Shown here piece by piece: positions 34,417 through 45,638 of a stretch of 64,000 nt of DNA (position 1 is the first letter of the stretch; each line of letters begins with the position of its first letter). The stretch is from assembly GCF_001417775.1 (NCBI RefSeq), contig NZ_BBZJ01000014.1, positions 434,001-498,000 of the forward strand. The letters are read 5' to 3'. This stretch comes from Streptomyces sp. TP-A0356 (lineage in GTDB: Bacteria > Actinomycetota > Actinomycetes > Streptomycetales > Streptomycetaceae). The notes under the pieces were generated by a model that did no database searches, was not told where the DNA came from, and saw nothing but the letters and a program-made list of their open reading frames with translations. Position numbers and translations under genes: made by a program.

Positions 34417-34491
34417 CCCGCGCAGCAGAGACACGCCGCCGGATGGCCGATCCAGCTTTCAACGGCCCATCCAGGTCATAGCGTACAGAAT

Positions 34492-35550
34492 ATGAAGAAA
34501 CACCATATCGTGTATGTCGCGTGCACCGCAGCGCTCGCGGGGTGTGGGCTCGGCGTCGGCACGGCCGCCGCGGGCCCGACGACCCACCTGGTGCGTCCGG
34601 GGGGCTCGATCCAGAAGGCGGTGGACTCCGCCAAGCCGGGAGACACCGTTCTCCTGTCCGCCGGCACCTACCGTGAGAGCATCCGGGTGACCACCTCCGG
34701 GGTGACCCTGCGTGGCATGGGCCGAAACACGGTGATCTCTCCGGGCAAGGCATCGAGCAAGAACGCCTGCGCGAAGGCCGGGAACGGAATCTGCGTGGAG
34801 GGGCGGGACGGCCATCCCGTCCAGGACATCACCGTCACCTCGCTGACCCTGTCCGGCTTCCCCAAGAACGGCCTGTGGTCGTCGCGGACCAACGGGCTGA
34901 CCGTCCGGCAGGTGACCGCCGAGAAGAACGGGCAGTGGGGCATCGCGCAGGAACGGTCCACCCGCGGCCTGTTCCTCGACAACACCATCCGCGGCAACGG
35001 CGACACGGGCCTGTTGCTCGCCAACGTGGTCGGCTCCGAGGGCGGAGCCACGGACACCGAGGGCGCGATGATCGCGCGGAACCTTCTGGAGGGCAACCGG
35101 GTCGGCGTCACCGTCAGACGCCTCAGGGACCTCACGGTCACGAGGAACGACATCACCGCGAACTGCGCGGCGGTCTTCGTCGTCGGCGACGAGAACAACC
35201 CCAAGGCCGGGGCCCTGACCGTGAGCGACAACCACATCACCAAGAACAACAAGTTCTGCCCGAAGACCGCCCGGGTGCCCTTCCTGAAGGGCTCGGGAAT
35301 CGTCCTGACCGGTGCCGAGGACACGGTGCTGACGCGGAACGTCATCACGGACAACGCGGGCAACTCCCCGCTGTCGGGCGGCATCGTGCTCTTCAAGAGC
35401 ATGACGGGCGGTCCGAACCAGCGGCACCAGATCAACGGCAACACGCTGCAGCGCAACGCCCCGGCGGACCTCGTCAACGCGGACACCGGAAAGGACAACG
35501 TCTTCCAGCGCAACGCCTGCCGGGCCTCCAAGCCCTCGGGACTGTGCTGA
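34492..35550 (+). CDS. Secreted right-handed beta-helix protein
   Basis: 352 residues. An N-terminal signal MKKHHIVYVACTAALAGCGLGVGTAAAG suits export; the LAGC word could be a lipobox (Cys18), otherwise signal peptidase I cleaves after TAAA. LVRPGGSIQKAVDSAKPGDTVLLSAGTYRESIRV starts a NosD/pectate-lyase-like helix. The following coils have Asn ladders (NGLWSSRTNGLTVRQVTAEKNG, NTIRGNGDTGLLL, NLLEGNRVGVTV, NHITKNNKFC, NVITDNAGNSPLSGGIVL, NTLQRNAPADLVN). Catalytic residues cannot be assigned. Ends 55 bp before the cluster methyltransferase on the same strand. Polysaccharide binding or cleavage is the usual role of this fold. Confidence 0.86.
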   Translation: MKKHHIVYVACTAALAGCGLGVGTAAAGPTTHLVRPGGSIQKAVDSAKPGDTVLLSAGTYRESIRVTTSGVTLRGMGRNTVISPGKASSKNACAKAGNGICVEGRDGHPVQDITVTSLTLSGFPKNGLWSSRTNGLTVRQVTAEKNGQWGIAQERSTRGLFLDNTIRGNGDTGLLLANVVGSEGGATDTEGAMIARNLLEGNRVGVTVRRLRDLTVTRNDITANCAAVFVVGDENNPKAGALTVSDNHITKNNKFCPKTARVPFLKGSGIVLTGAEDTVLTRNVITDNAGNSPLSGGIVLFKSMTGGPNQRHQINGNTLQRNAPADLVNADTGKDNVFQRNACRASKPSGLC

Positions 35551-35605
35551 CCGGCCCGGCCGCCCGGCCCTGCCCCCCAGTGGACCTCAGAGAGGAAGGC
35601 GGCAC

Positions 35606-36634
35606 ATGACGACCGCAAGCCCTGCCCCGGCGCCGTCCATGCGGCTGCGGGAACTCGTATTCGGGGCGGCGTGTGCCGCCGCCCTCCGCGCGGCCGCCCG
35701 GCTGGGCGTCGCCGACGCGCTGGGCGACAGCCCCATGAGCGTGGAGGACCTGGCGGCCGCGGTGAAGACCGAGCCGAAGCCGCTGCGGCGACTGCTGCGG
35801 GCCCTGTCCTGCTACGACGTCTTCACCGAGGAGGAGGACGGGAGGTTCGCGCACACCGACATGTCCCGGCTGCTGCGCGAGGACGACCCCGCCAGCCTGC
35901 GCTCCATCTCCCTGTGGTGCACCGAGCCCTGGACCTGGGACGCGTGGCCGAGGCTGGAGGAGGCGGTGCGCACCGGCCGGAACGTCGTCGAGGGCCTGTA
36001 CGGCAAGGAGTTCTTCGACTACCTGCACGAGGACGCCCCGGAATCGGCCGACGTCTTCAACCGCGCCATGACGACCTCCAGCAAGCAGTCCGCACGCGAC
36101 GTCGCCCAGCTGCTGGATCTGTCGGGAAGTTCGTCGGTCGCCGACATCGGCGGCGGCCAGGGGCATGTGGTGGCGAGTCTGCTGGAGAAGTACCCGTCGA
36201 TGCGGGGCACCCTGTTCGATCTGCCCCGCGTGGTGGAGAACGCCGATCCACGGCTGCGCGAGGGAGGCGCGCTCGCGGACCGGGTCCGTATCGTGCCCGG
36301 CGACTGCCGCGTGGCCATCCCCGTCCGGGCCGACGCCTACATCATCAAGAACATCCTGGAGTGGGACGACGACAGCACCGCCCGGACGCTGCGCAACGTC
36401 ATCGCGGCGGGCGGCCCCGGGACGAGGGTCGTGGTCATCGAGAACCTCGTCGACGACACCGCCTCGATGAGGTTCAGCACCGCCATGGACCTGCTGCTGC
36501 TCCTCAACGTCGGCGGGGCCAAGCACACCACCAAGAGCATGGTGGACCGGCTGACCGGCGCGGGCCTGGTCATCGACACCATCCGTCCGGTCAACCCCTA
36601 TCTGCACGCGTTCGACTGCACCGTCCCCGCGTGA
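35606..36634 (+). CDS. SAM-dependent O-methyltransferase at the edge of the pigment cluster
   Basis: 342 residues, family 2 methyltransferase as in tetracenomycin, daunorubicin and carminomycin pathways. Residues 10-100 form the N-terminal dimerisation/winged region (LVFGAACAAALRAAARLGVADAL); the SAM loop is VADIGGGQGHVVASLL, followed by GTLFDLPRVVENA and RVRIVPGDCRVAIPV. In KNILEWDDDSTARTLRN the catalytic His of many relatives (usually LHDWDD) is missing, as in some anthracycline members. It follows GAGAGGAAGG at about 7 nt. Convergent with the polyketide operon across a strong hairpin, so it is part of the locus but a separate transcript. Likely methylates a phenol of the pigment, or acts elsewhere. 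Confidence 0.86.
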   Translation: MTTASPAPAPSMRLRELVFGAACAAALRAAARLGVADALGDSPMSVEDLAAAVKTEPKPLRRLLRALSCYDVFTEEEDGRFAHTDMSRLLREDDPASLRSISLWCTEPWTWDAWPRLEEAVRTGRNVVEGLYGKEFFDYLHEDAPESADVFNRAMTTSSKQSARDVAQLLDLSGSSSVADIGGGQGHVVASLLEKYPSMRGTLFDLPRVVENADPRLREGGALADRVRIVPGDCRVAIPVRADAYIIKNILEWDDDSTARTLRNVIAAGGPGTRVVVIENLVDDTASMRFSTAMDLLLLLNVGGAKHTTKSMVDRLTGAGLVIDTIRPVNPYLHAFDCTVPA

Positions 36635-36667
36635 ACCGCCGCGACCGGCGCGGCCGTTCCCCTCACA

Positions 36668-36714
36668 CCACCGGTCGCCGGGTCCGCGTCGGACGCGGGC
36701 CCGGCGACCGGTGG
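36668..36714. terminator. Strong bidirectional terminator
   Basis: A 23-bp stem: CCACCGGTCGCCGGG (36668-36682) with its extension to 36690 pairs with 36691-36714, interrupted only by one G-U type pair and with almost no loop. It separates the convergent methyltransferase (ends 36634) and cyclase (ends 36728) genes. Confidence 0.8.
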
Positions 36715-36727
36715 CCGTGCGGACGGT

Positions 36728-37060
36728 TCAGGAGCCTGCGTCCCGCTCCCAGCGGTAGAAGCGGTGCGCCATCGCGTCCTTCGGGGAGCGCCAGGTGGCG
36801 GGGTCGTACGCGCTGACATACGCCGCGAGCCGTTCGCTGATGTCCTTGAACTCCGGGTGACCCGCCACCTTGGCGATGGCGGGACCCGGGTCCCGGTCTG
36901 ACTCGATGAGGTGCATGTACACATCGCCGAACTGGAAGAGGCTGCGCCGGGTGACCCCGACGAGGTGCGGCAGCTCTCCCCGGTCGGATTCCTCGAACAC
37001 CTTGGCGATGTCCGGAGCCGACCCCGGGGCCATACGGGCGACGATCAGGGCTTGGTGCAT
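36728..37060 (-). CDS. Polyketide cyclase, TcmI family (WhiE-ORFVII-like)
   Basis: 110 residues, dimeric alpha+beta-barrel fold. MHQALIVARMAPGSAPDIAKVFEESDRGELPHLVGVTRRSLFQFGDVYMHLIESD is typical of TcmI and WhiE-ORFVII, which close later rings of an aromatic polyketide. Last gene of the minus-strand operon, 21 bp after the aromatase and followed by the bidirectional terminator. Confidence 0.92.
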   Translation of the reverse strand: MHQALIVARMAPGSAPDIAKVFEESDRGELPHLVGVTRRSLFQFGDVYMHLIESDRDPGPAIAKVAGHPEFKDISERLAAYVSAYDPATWRSPKDAMAHRFYRWERDAGS

Positions 37061-37081
37061 CGGGCCTGTCCTCCGTCCGGT

Positions 37082-37820
<739 letters not shown>

Positions 37821-37851
37821 GCGGTTCCTCCTTGATTCCAGGACGGCCTAG

Positions 37852-39102
37852 CTACGAGGCCTCGGCGACGCCGTGCCGCAGCACGAGCGCTGTGTTCGAT
37901 CCCATGAGCCCGCGGCTGAGGACCAGCGCCGTGCGCAGCTCGGCGGCGCGGGCGCGAACGGTCACCAGATCGAGGTCATGGCAGATGTCGAAGACGTTGG
38001 GGGTGGGTGGGATCAGGCCGTGCTCCATCGCGAGCACCGCCGCGACGGTGTCCAGCACGGGCGCGGAGCAGTAGCCACGGCCCGTGCCCGTCTTGGGCGC
38101 GGTGACGGGCACGCGTCGGCCGTGCGCGCCCAGGACGTCGGCGATCGCCAGCGCCTCGGCACGGTCCGCCTCGGGTACCCCGAGTGCGTCGGCGAAGACG
38201 ACGTCGATCTCCTCTGGGGCGCAGCCGGCCTCGTCCAGGGCCCCGCGGATCGCCTGGGCGAGCCCCTCCCGGGACAGCTCCCAGCGGGAGGCCCCGGTGA
38301 ACGTCGCCGCGTGTCCCGCGACTCGGGCCCGCACGCGCACGCCCCGCTCACGGGCCGAGGTCTCGTCCTCCACGACGAGCATGGCTCCGCCCTCCGCCGG
38401 CACGAACCCGCAGGCGCCCTCGGTGAACGGGCGGTAGGCCAACGCCGGGTCCTGGACGGTGCTGAGCTCCTCGTAGCCCAACTGGCAGACCATCGAGTAC
38501 GGGGCCAGCGGCGCCTCGGTCGAGCCGGCCACGATCACATCGGTGCCACGCACCACGGCCCGCGCGGCGTGCGCGAGGGCGTCCAGGCCGCCGGCCTCGT
38601 CGGCGGCGACGACCGAGCAGGGGCCCTTGAACCCGCGACGGATGGAGATCTGGCCGGTGCTGGCCGCGTAGAACCAGGCGATGGACTGGTAGGGGCCGAC
38701 GAAGCGGCTTCCCTTCCCCCACAGCCGCTGCAGCTCCCGCTGGCCGAACTCACCGCCGCCGGAGCCGGCCGCGGTGACCACGCCCAGGGAGAACGGCGCG
38801 GCGTCGGCGTCGGCCGGGCCGAGCCGGGCGTCCTCCAGCGCGAAGTCGGCCGCGGCCATCGCGAAGTGCGTGAACCGGTCGGTCTGGACCAGGTAGCGCT
38901 CCTCGATCAGCGACGACGGATCGAAGGCGCGGACCTCGCCGGCCACCCGCAGCGGAAGGTTCTCGCAGCCTTCGCGGGTCACCCGGTCCAGGACGCTCAA
39001 GCCCTCCCGGGTGGACTTCCAGAAGGTTTCGCTGTTCGTCCCGTTGGGCGCGACGACGCCGATTCCGGTGACGGCGGCACGCCGGGGGTGCGGTGCTCTC
39101 AT
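37852..39102 (-). CDS. Chain length factor, KS-beta (WhiE-ORFIV-like)
   Basis: 416 residues from ATG 39102, which overlaps the KS stop (ATGA). A ketosynthase fold without the active-site Cys: the equivalent position in [16 protein letters not shown] is Glu169 (codon GAG, 38598-38596), where most chain length factors have Gln (VAEQAGG). It pairs with KS-alpha to set chain length and prime by malonyl decarboxylation. The frame is open 42 codons further upstream, but only the 39102 start gives the family N-terminus [15 protein letters not shown]. The 31-bp gap to the ACP gene holds its RBS. Confidence 0.94.
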   Translation of the reverse strand: MRAPHPRRAAVTGIGVVAPNGTNSETFWKSTREGLSVLDRVTREGCENLPLRVAGEVRAFDPSSLIEERYLVQTDRFTHFAMAAADFALEDARLGPADADAAPFSLGVVTAAGSGGGEFGQRELQRLWGKGSRFVGPYQSIAWFYAASTGQISIRRGFKGPCSVVAADEAGGLDALAHAARAVVRGTDVIVAGSTEAPLAPYSMVCQLGYEELSTVQDPALAYRPFTEGACGFVPAEGGAMLVVEDETSARERGVRVRARVAGHAATFTGASRWELSREGLAQAIRGALDEAGCAPEEIDVVFADALGVPEADRAEALAIADVLGAHGRRVPVTAPKTGTGRGYCSAPVLDTVAAVLAMEHGLIPPTPNVFDICHDLDLVTVRARAAELRTALVLSRGLMGSNTALVLRHGVAEAS

Positions 39103-40367
39103 CGTGTCCTCTCCCTCGGACGGGTCAGGACCACCGCGGACTGGAAGCCACCGAACCCGCTGCCCACGGAGAGCACGCTGTTCAGCCTCCGTTCGCGGGC
39201 GACACGTGGCACGTAGTCCAGGTCGCACTCCGGGTCGGGGGTCTCGTAGTTCGCGGTCGGCGGCACCACCTGGCGGTCCAGGGCCAGCACACAGGCCACG
39301 ACCTCGATCGCGCCGATCGCACCGAGGGAGTGGCCCACCATGGACTTGATGGAGCTCATCGGTGTGTCGTAGGCGTGATGACCCAGGGCTCGTTTCACCG
39401 CGGCGGTCTCGTGGCGGTCGTTCTGCCGGGTGCCCGAGCCGTGCGCGTTGACGTAGTCGATCGCCGAGCCGTCGATGCGGCCGTGGTCGAGCGCCTCCTC
39501 GATCGCCCGGGCCATCTCCAGGCCCTCGCTGGTCAGACCGGTCATGTGGTAGGCGTTGCCGAAGGTGGCATAGCCGCTGATCTCGCAGTACACACGCGCG
39601 CCGCGGGCCCGGGCGTGTTCCAGTTCCTCCAGGACCAGCACCGCGCCGCCCTCGCCCATGACGAACCCGTCACGGTTGTTGTCGAAGGGACGGGAGGCGT
39701 GTGCGGGGTCGTCGTTGTTCGGGGACGTGGCCTTGATCGCGTCGAAGCACGCCATGGTGATCGGCGAGATCGGCGAGTCCGAGGCGCCCGCCACACAGAT
39801 GTCGGCCCGGCCCTCCTCGACGGTGTGGAAGGCGTATCCGACCGCGTCGAGGCCCGATGTGCAGCCCGTCGAGACGGTCTGCACGGGACCGCGGGCCCCG
39901 AAGCGCTCGGCCACCATCGAGGCGAGCGTGCTGGGCGAGAACGCGCGCTGCAGATGCGGACCCGCCTCACGGTGGTCCACGTCCCAGCGCTGCCCGCGGT
40001 GGCTGACCAGGACGTAGTCGTGCTCCAGACGGGTGGTTCCGCCGACCGCGGTGCCCAGGGAGACCCCGACCCGCCAGGGGTTCTCCCGGGCGAGGTCGAG
40101 GCCGGCGTCGCGTACGGCTTCCTCGCCCGCGACCAGGGCGAACTGGATGTACCGGTCGGCGCGTTCGATCTGCTCCGGTTCCAGTCCGCAGGCCGCCGGG
40201 TCGAAGTCGCACTCGGCGGCGATCCGCGAGCGGAGGCCGGTCGGGTCGAAGAAGGTGATGCCCCGCGTCGCGGTACGGCCGTTGGCGAGCAGATCCCAGA
40301 ACGCCGGGACGCCGATGCCGCCCGGTGCCACGACGCCTATGCCGGTGACCGCCACGCGCCGGATCAT
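39099..40367 (-). CDS. Beta-ketoacyl synthase, KS-alpha (WhiE-ORFIII-like)
   Basis: 422 residues. Condenses malonyl units to the poly-beta-keto chain as a heterodimer with the chain length factor. Catalytic Cys169 lies in [12 protein letters not shown], His309 in [12 protein letters not shown] and His346 in [11 protein letters not shown]; all are intact. Start overlaps the cupin gene's stop and its stop overlaps the CLF start, each by an ATGA, which would keep KS and CLF in equal amounts. Confidence 0.96.
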   Translation of the reverse strand: MIRRVAVTGIGVVAPGGIGVPAFWDLLANGRTATRGITFFDPTGLRSRIAAECDFDPAACGLEPEQIERADRYIQFALVAGEEAVRDAGLDLARENPWRVGVSLGTAVGGTTRLEHDYVLVSHRGQRWDVDHREAGPHLQRAFSPSTLASMVAERFGARGPVQTVSTGCTSGLDAVGYAFHTVEEGRADICVAGASDSPISPITMACFDAIKATSPNNDDPAHASRPFDNNRDGFVMGEGGAVLVLEELEHARARGARVYCEISGYATFGNAYHMTGLTSEGLEMARAIEEALDHGRIDGSAIDYVNAHGSGTRQNDRHETAAVKRALGHHAYDTPMSSIKSMVGHSLGAIGAIEVVACVLALDRQVVPPTANYETPDPECDLDYVPRVARERRLNSVLSVGSGFGGFQSAVVLTRPRERTR

Positions 40368-40828
40368 GAACGGACCTGACCTCGGCCGGCCGGCCGGGCA
40401 GCGCCCGCCTCGGCTCGTTCCGGTGCGCCCGTGACCGCGCCGTCGGTCGCCTCCGTGTCGACATGGCCGAGCTGTGGACGCGGTGCCAGCGGGCCCAGGT
40501 GGAAGACGATGCGTGCCTCCTCGTCACCGACGTTGCGGAAGCGGTGGCGCATATAGGCGGGGATCATGAGCGCCTGCTCGGGCCGCAGGGGGTGGGGGTC
40601 GCCGTCCAGGTCCACCTCCAGCTGCCCGCAGACGACGTAGACGAACTCCTCTGAATAGGGGTGGTAGTGCTCGCCGATGCGGTCGCCGGGCTGCACCATG
40701 GCCACGCCCATGAAGCCGCTGGTGGAGCCGACCGTGGCCGGGGTGAGCATGGCGCGCAGATCGCCTCCGCGTCTGCGGTTGGGGTCGATCTCGCCGAGAT
40801 CAACGATTCTTGGACGGGGTTTGATCAC
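40364..40828 (-). CDS. Cupin-domain protein of the pigment cluster (WhiE-ORFII-like)
   Basis: 154 residues from GTG 40828, preceded by GGAGG at 7-nt spacing; an ATG at 40861 would add 11 residues but has no RBS. One cupin barrel: [29 protein letters not shown] carries the HxH..E metal ligands and [25 protein letters not shown] the second motif. Homologues lie ahead of KS-alpha in whiE and other spore-pigment clusters; the role is unproven, possibly cyclisation or oxygenation. The C-terminal 30 residues are low-complexity Ala/Gly/Glu. Confidence 0.9.
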   Translation of the reverse strand: MIKPRPRIVDLGEIDPNRRRGGDLRAMLTPATVGSTSGFMGVAMVQPGDRIGEHYHPYSEEFVYVVCGQLEVDLDGDPHPLRPEQALMIPAYMRHRFRNVGDEEARIVFHLGPLAPRPQLGHVDTEATDGAVTGAPERAEAGAARPAGRGQVRS

Positions 40829-40895
40829 GTCGATTCCTCCAATGGTGTGCTGCGTCGACATGGGGGGCGCGGCCGCCGTGGCCCGCGGGCGCCCG

Positions 40896-42053
40896 TCAGG
40901 CCTCGGCCGGCCGACGGTCGGTGACGAGGCCCATGCGGGCGAGCGTGAGGAAGCGTGCGAGGTCGCCGCTCTTGAGCGCGGAGCCGTCCGCTCCGACGGC
41001 GGCGCGGTCGAGCAGGGTCGTCAGCTCGGCCGCCTGCTCGGGGTCCTGAAGACCGAGGGACCGGACGGGGTCCCTGTCGAGACCGCCGCGCACGTCGATC
41101 AGCCGCACCACGATGTCGTCGCGCTGGAAGATCGTGCTGCCGCACACCGGGCTGCCCGGATCGTCCGCCGCCGCCTCGTCCTGCTCGGCGAGCAGCCGCG
41201 CCAGCCGCATGCCGCAGCCCTCCCGGGCGGGGTAGTACAGCGCGTGCCGCTCGGCCTCCGGGCACTCCTGATCCGCCGTCACATGGTGGACGGCGGGCAG
41301 CGCCGCGCGGGTGAAGAAGACCCGGGCGGACTCCGGGTCGCCCAGGTCCCGGTCCTGCTCCAGATACGGGTTGATGGCCTCCTCGACGGCCCGCACCTCG
41401 GGCTGTCGGGAGACGTGCCGCAGTGCCGCCAGCAGGTCGCCCTGCACCTCGATGGCCCGCACCACCCGGTTGCCGTGCATGAACAGGGAGGTGCGGCAAA
41501 GCCGGGTGGTGTCGTCGACCTGCGCCTCGGGCGAGGCGTAGTTCGCGAGGATCCCCGCGACCGTCTGCTCGCTGCCGGGCTTGACCGTGAAGGTGAGCGC
41601 ATGACGGATCCTGCCGTCACCGATCCGGGGGGAGAACTGCAGCCGGCGCTGGGCGGGCTCGGGGGCCGCCGTCCGGTCGCCGGTCTCCCGGACGATGTGG
41701 AAACGCAGCGACCGGGTGTCCCGGACACAGCCGTGCAGCGGCTTCACCATCTGCACGTGCTCCTCGCTGCTCACCCAGGCGAGGAACGGCGGGGCGCTCT
41801 CCCACTCACTGGTGATGAGCCACTGCGAGGGGTTGTCGATCGACTGGCAGAGCTGGTCGCTGACATGTCCGGGTACGGACGCGACCTGGCTGCACAGCTG
41901 TTCGTACGCCTCCAGGAACTGCTGCTGCGCTCCGTCGTAGACGTCGACCAGCAGGACGACCCGGAGCCGGGAGCCGTCGAACACGGACTGGGAGACCCGT
42001 TTCGACACATTGCGCGTCAGCGGTTCTGAAACACGTTCAGACGTTGTGGTCAT
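40896..42053 (-). CDS. SchA/CurD-like domain protein (WhiE-ORFI-like)
   Basis: 385 residues from ATG 42053, preceded by AAGGAG at 9 nt. First gene of the minus-strand operon. Residues 29-130 look like an antibiotic-monooxygenase (ferredoxin-like) fold ([58 protein letters not shown]). The rest holds the SchA/CurD pattern [64 protein letters not shown]. Proteins of this kind occur almost only in spore-pigment clusters; biochemical role unknown. Confidence 0.9.
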   Translation of the reverse strand: MTTTSERVSEPLTRNVSKRVSQSVFDGSRLRVVLLVDVYDGAQQQFLEAYEQLCSQVASVPGHVSDQLCQSIDNPSQWLITSEWESAPPFLAWVSSEEHVQMVKPLHGCVRDTRSLRFHIVRETGDRTAAPEPAQRRLQFSPRIGDGRIRHALTFTVKPGSEQTVAGILANYASPEAQVDDTTRLCRTSLFMHGNRVVRAIEVQGDLLAALRHVSRQPEVRAVEEAINPYLEQDRDLGDPESARVFFTRAALPAVHHVTADQECPEAERHALYYPAREGCGMRLARLLAEQDEAAADDPGSPVCGSTIFQRDDIVVRLIDVRGGLDRDPVRSLGLQDPEQAAELTTLLDRAAVGADGSALKSGDLARFLTLARMGLVTDRRPAEA

Positions 42054-42256
42054 CCTGCGCACATCTCCTTCACGGGGGCAGAGGTCCGACGTCGGCCTCG
42101 GGTGACACGACGTCAGCGTTCCTCGATCGTGTGCCGGTCGAAGGGAGCGCGCGACTCGTATGAACCACGCGGGTGATGGGGCACGCGGACCCGCTCCCAG
42201 AGGGCATGGAAACTCCGACGCGCCTCGCAACCGCACCGTGGCCCTTGGAGGCATCG
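42054..42256. promoter_or_regulatory. Divergent promoter region of the pigment cluster
   Basis: 203 bp between the divergent first operon gene and the hydroxylase gene. In the S. coelicolor whiE locus this interval holds two opposing sporulation-controlled promoters. I could not pick -10/-35 boxes with confidence; the assignment is by arrangement. Confidence 0.5.
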
Positions 42257-43906
42257 ATGCACGAAGAAGCCCACCACCGGGTTCCGGTCCTCATCGTCGG
42301 CGGCTCCCTGGTGGGCCTGTCCATGTCCCTGTTCCTGGGCCGCCACGGCGTACGGCACACGCTCGTCGAACGGCACCCGGGAACCTCCGTCCACCCGCGT
42401 GGACGCGGCAACAACGTGCGGACGATGGAACTCTTCCGGGTGGCCGGCATCGAGCCGGACATCAAGACGGCGGCGTCGCTCCTGGCCGACAACCACGGCA
42501 TCCTGCAGACCCCGACCCTCGTCGATGACGCGGGCGAGTGGCTGTTCAGGCACATCGACCCGGGCGGCGGGCTCGCGAGGCTCAGTCCGACGACCTGGTG
42601 TCTGTGCAGCCAGAACGACCTCGAACCCGTACTGCTGGAGAGCGCCCGGAACCTGGGTGGCGACCTGAGGTACTCCCACGAGTTGGAGTCCTTCGAGCAG
42701 GACCCCGAAGGAGTGACCGCGGTCGTGAGGGACCGGACCACCGAGGAGCGGTACACCGTCCGCGCGGACTACCTGGTCGCGGCCGACGGCCCGCGCAGCC
42801 CGGTCCGGCGCAGGCTCGGCATCGGGCAGACCGGGCCCGGCGACCTCTTCGCCAACGTGAGCCTCACCTTCCGGTCCAAGCTGCTCGCCGACGCGGTCGG
42901 CGACCGGCACTTCATCTGCTGCTACCTCACCGGCCCGGAGGCCGACGGCGCCCTGCTGCCCGTCGACAACAAGGAGCACTGGGTCTTCCACGCGCCCTGG
43001 CACCCGGAACGGGGCGAAACCCTGGAGCACTTCACCGCCGAGCGTTGCGAGCGGCACATCCGCCTGGCCACCGGTGTCCCGGACCTCGACGTGGAGATCA
43101 CCGGCAAGGCGTCCTGGCACGCGGCGGAGCGCGTCGCCGACCGGTACGCGGCGGGCCGGGTGTTCCTCGCCGGGGACTCCGCCCACGAGATGTCCCCCAC
43201 CGGGGCGTTCGGCTCCAACACCGGCATCCAGGACGCCCACAACCTGGCCTGGAAGCTGTCCGCCGTGCTCGGCGGCTGGGCCGGGCCCGGGCTGCTGGAG
43301 AGCTACGACGCGGAACGCCGGCCGGTGGCCCTGGCGACCAGCGCCCGTGCCTCGGCGCGCTCCGTGGAGCACAGCCACCCGGGCTTCTCCCCGGCCCCCG
43401 GCATGGGCGGGGACGGCAGGCCAAGCGGCATCCTCAACGTCGTTCTGGGCTACCGCTATCCGGAGGGCGCCGTGGTGGGCGCCGACCCGGCGGAACCGGT
43501 GGTGCCCGAGGGGATGCGGCTGACCGGGCAGCCGGGCAGCCGGGCCCCGCACATGTGGCTGACCCGGTCCGGCGAGCGGATGTCGACGCTCGACCTGTAC
43601 GAGCGCTCCATGGTGCTGCTCAGCGACGCGCGGGACACGGCGGGATGGCACACGGCCGCCCGCCGGATCGCGGGCCGCGAGGCCGTACGGCTGGACGCGT
43701 ACCGGATCGGCACGGGTCGCGGCGCCGACCTGACCCCCTGCGACGAGGGCGACGCGGCCGACTGGGCGCGGGTCCACGGGACGACGGCCGAGGGGGCGGT
43801 CCTGGTGCGGCCGGACGGGTTCGTCGCATGGCGGGCGGAGGAATCCGTGGCCGATCCGGAGGCGACCCTGCGGGAGGTCCTGACGGCGGTGCTCCGGACG
43901 GGCTGA
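42257..43906 (+). CDS. FAD-dependent polyketide hydroxylase (WhiE-ORFVIII-like)
   Basis: 549 residues from ATG 42257, preceded by GGAGG at 5 nt; an upstream ATG at 42173 adds non-family residues. Class A flavoprotein hydroxylase: VPVLIVGGSLVGLSMSLFLGRHG binds the ADP of FAD, YLVAADGPRSPVRRRLGI is the DG motif, and FLAGDSAHEMSPTGAFGSNTGIQDAHNLAWKL the GD motif. It ends with a thioredoxin-like C-terminal domain (LVRPDGFVAWRAEE). Probably hydroxylates the finished aromatic chromophore late in sporulation. Divergent from the biosynthetic operon, as in whiE. Confidence 0.94.
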   Translation: MHEEAHHRVPVLIVGGSLVGLSMSLFLGRHGVRHTLVERHPGTSVHPRGRGNNVRTMELFRVAGIEPDIKTAASLLADNHGILQTPTLVDDAGEWLFRHIDPGGGLARLSPTTWCLCSQNDLEPVLLESARNLGGDLRYSHELESFEQDPEGVTAVVRDRTTEERYTVRADYLVAADGPRSPVRRRLGIGQTGPGDLFANVSLTFRSKLLADAVGDRHFICCYLTGPEADGALLPVDNKEHWVFHAPWHPERGETLEHFTAERCERHIRLATGVPDLDVEITGKASWHAAERVADRYAAGRVFLAGDSAHEMSPTGAFGSNTGIQDAHNLAWKLSAVLGGWAGPGLLESYDAERRPVALATSARASARSVEHSHPGFSPAPGMGGDGRPSGILNVVLGYRYPEGAVVGADPAEPVVPEGMRLTGQPGSRAPHMWLTRSGERMSTLDLYERSMVLLSDARDTAGWHTAARRIAGREAVRLDAYRIGTGRGADLTPCDEGDAADWARVHGTTAEGAVLVRPDGFVAWRAEESVADPEATLREVLTAVLRTG

Positions 43907-43920
43907 TCCCTTCGGCACGG

Positions 43921-43964
43921 ACGCCGGGGCCACCCGCACCGTGGGGTGCGGGTGGCCCCGGCGT
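43921..43964. terminator. Bidirectional terminator between hydroxylase gene and tRNA-Thr
   Basis: A perfect 20-bp stem: 43921-43940 with 43945-43964 around the tetraloop GTGG. It lies 14 nt after the hydroxylase stop and 4 nt beyond the tRNA's 3' end, so it can serve both converging transcripts. Confidence 0.85.
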
Positions 43965-43968
43965 GCGG

Positions 43969-44042
43969 AGCCCCCTGTCGGATTCGAACCGACGACCTTC
44001 GCTTTACAAGAGCGGTGCTCTGACCAGCTGAGCTAAGGAGGC
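43969..44042 (-). tRNA. tRNA-Thr (anticodon UGU)
   Basis: 74 nt on the minus strand. The acceptor GCCTCCT pairs with AGGGGGC (one G-U). The D-arm is GCTCAGCTGGTCAGAGC, the anticodon loop CTTGTAA reads UGU (Thr, ACA), and the T-arm is GTCGGTTCGAATCCGAC. The first anticodon-stem pair is C-A. CCA is not encoded. No second copy of the 3' end was seen nearby, so there is no sign of an integrated element. Confidence 0.95.
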
Positions 44043-44173
44043 GTGCACCTGCGCGCCCGTGCAGTGTACCCAGGTCCCGGCCGGGTTCCGTCGAAAATTT
44101 CCGCGAAGTTCACAGTCCCCCGGGTACTGACAGAGCCGGTGAACGGCAGGTACCGTCCTGAGCCAGTTCACTC

Positions 44174-44191
44174 TTGTGGACTACACCACAA
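44174..44191. promoter_or_regulatory. Palindrome upstream of msiK, DasR-like
   Basis: TTGTGG-ACTACA-CCACAA, perfect 6-bp arms, 78 bp before the msiK ATG. The 16-mer TGTGGACTACACCACA matches 12 of 16 positions of the dre consensus, close to but weaker than the nagK site. DasR or another GntR-type regulator is a reasonable guess. Confidence 0.45.
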
Positions 44192-44268
44192 CGGAACCCC
44201 GTAGTGGCACACCACCTTTACAACGGATCGTCCGGCACGTTCCTGCCGGTGAAGGGGGCCCATTCACC

Positions 44269-45405
<1,137 letters not shown>

Positions 45406-45466
45406 GGCCCGTCCACCGGCACGGCCGGGGCGAAGACCCCATAGCGGGTGAATTCCCCGAGGTTGA

Positions 45467-45503
45467 CGAAGAGGGCCCTGCGGCAGCCGCGGGGCCCTCT
45501 TCG
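45467..45503 (+). terminator. Terminator of msiK
   Basis: CGAAGAGGGCCC (45467-45478) pairs with GGGCCCTCTTCG (45492-45503); the loop is itself paired (GCGGC/GCCGC). 61 nt past the msiK stop. Confidence 0.75.
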
Positions 45504-45638
45504 CTGTCGACAAATACCCCGGCAAACGGGACATCTCCCTCGGCCGCGTCAACCCCTACCCCGAAATCTCCGATTCCTCATCCCCCGAACCGGTGACTAA
45601 ATGTCGCCAAATCACTACCGCACGCTACTCTCACTCGC

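Noticed and set aside
43969..44042. tRNA-Thr as attachment site of an integrated element
   Set aside because: No integrase gene and no second copy of the tRNA 3' end were found, and the flanking terminator fits normal tRNA processing.
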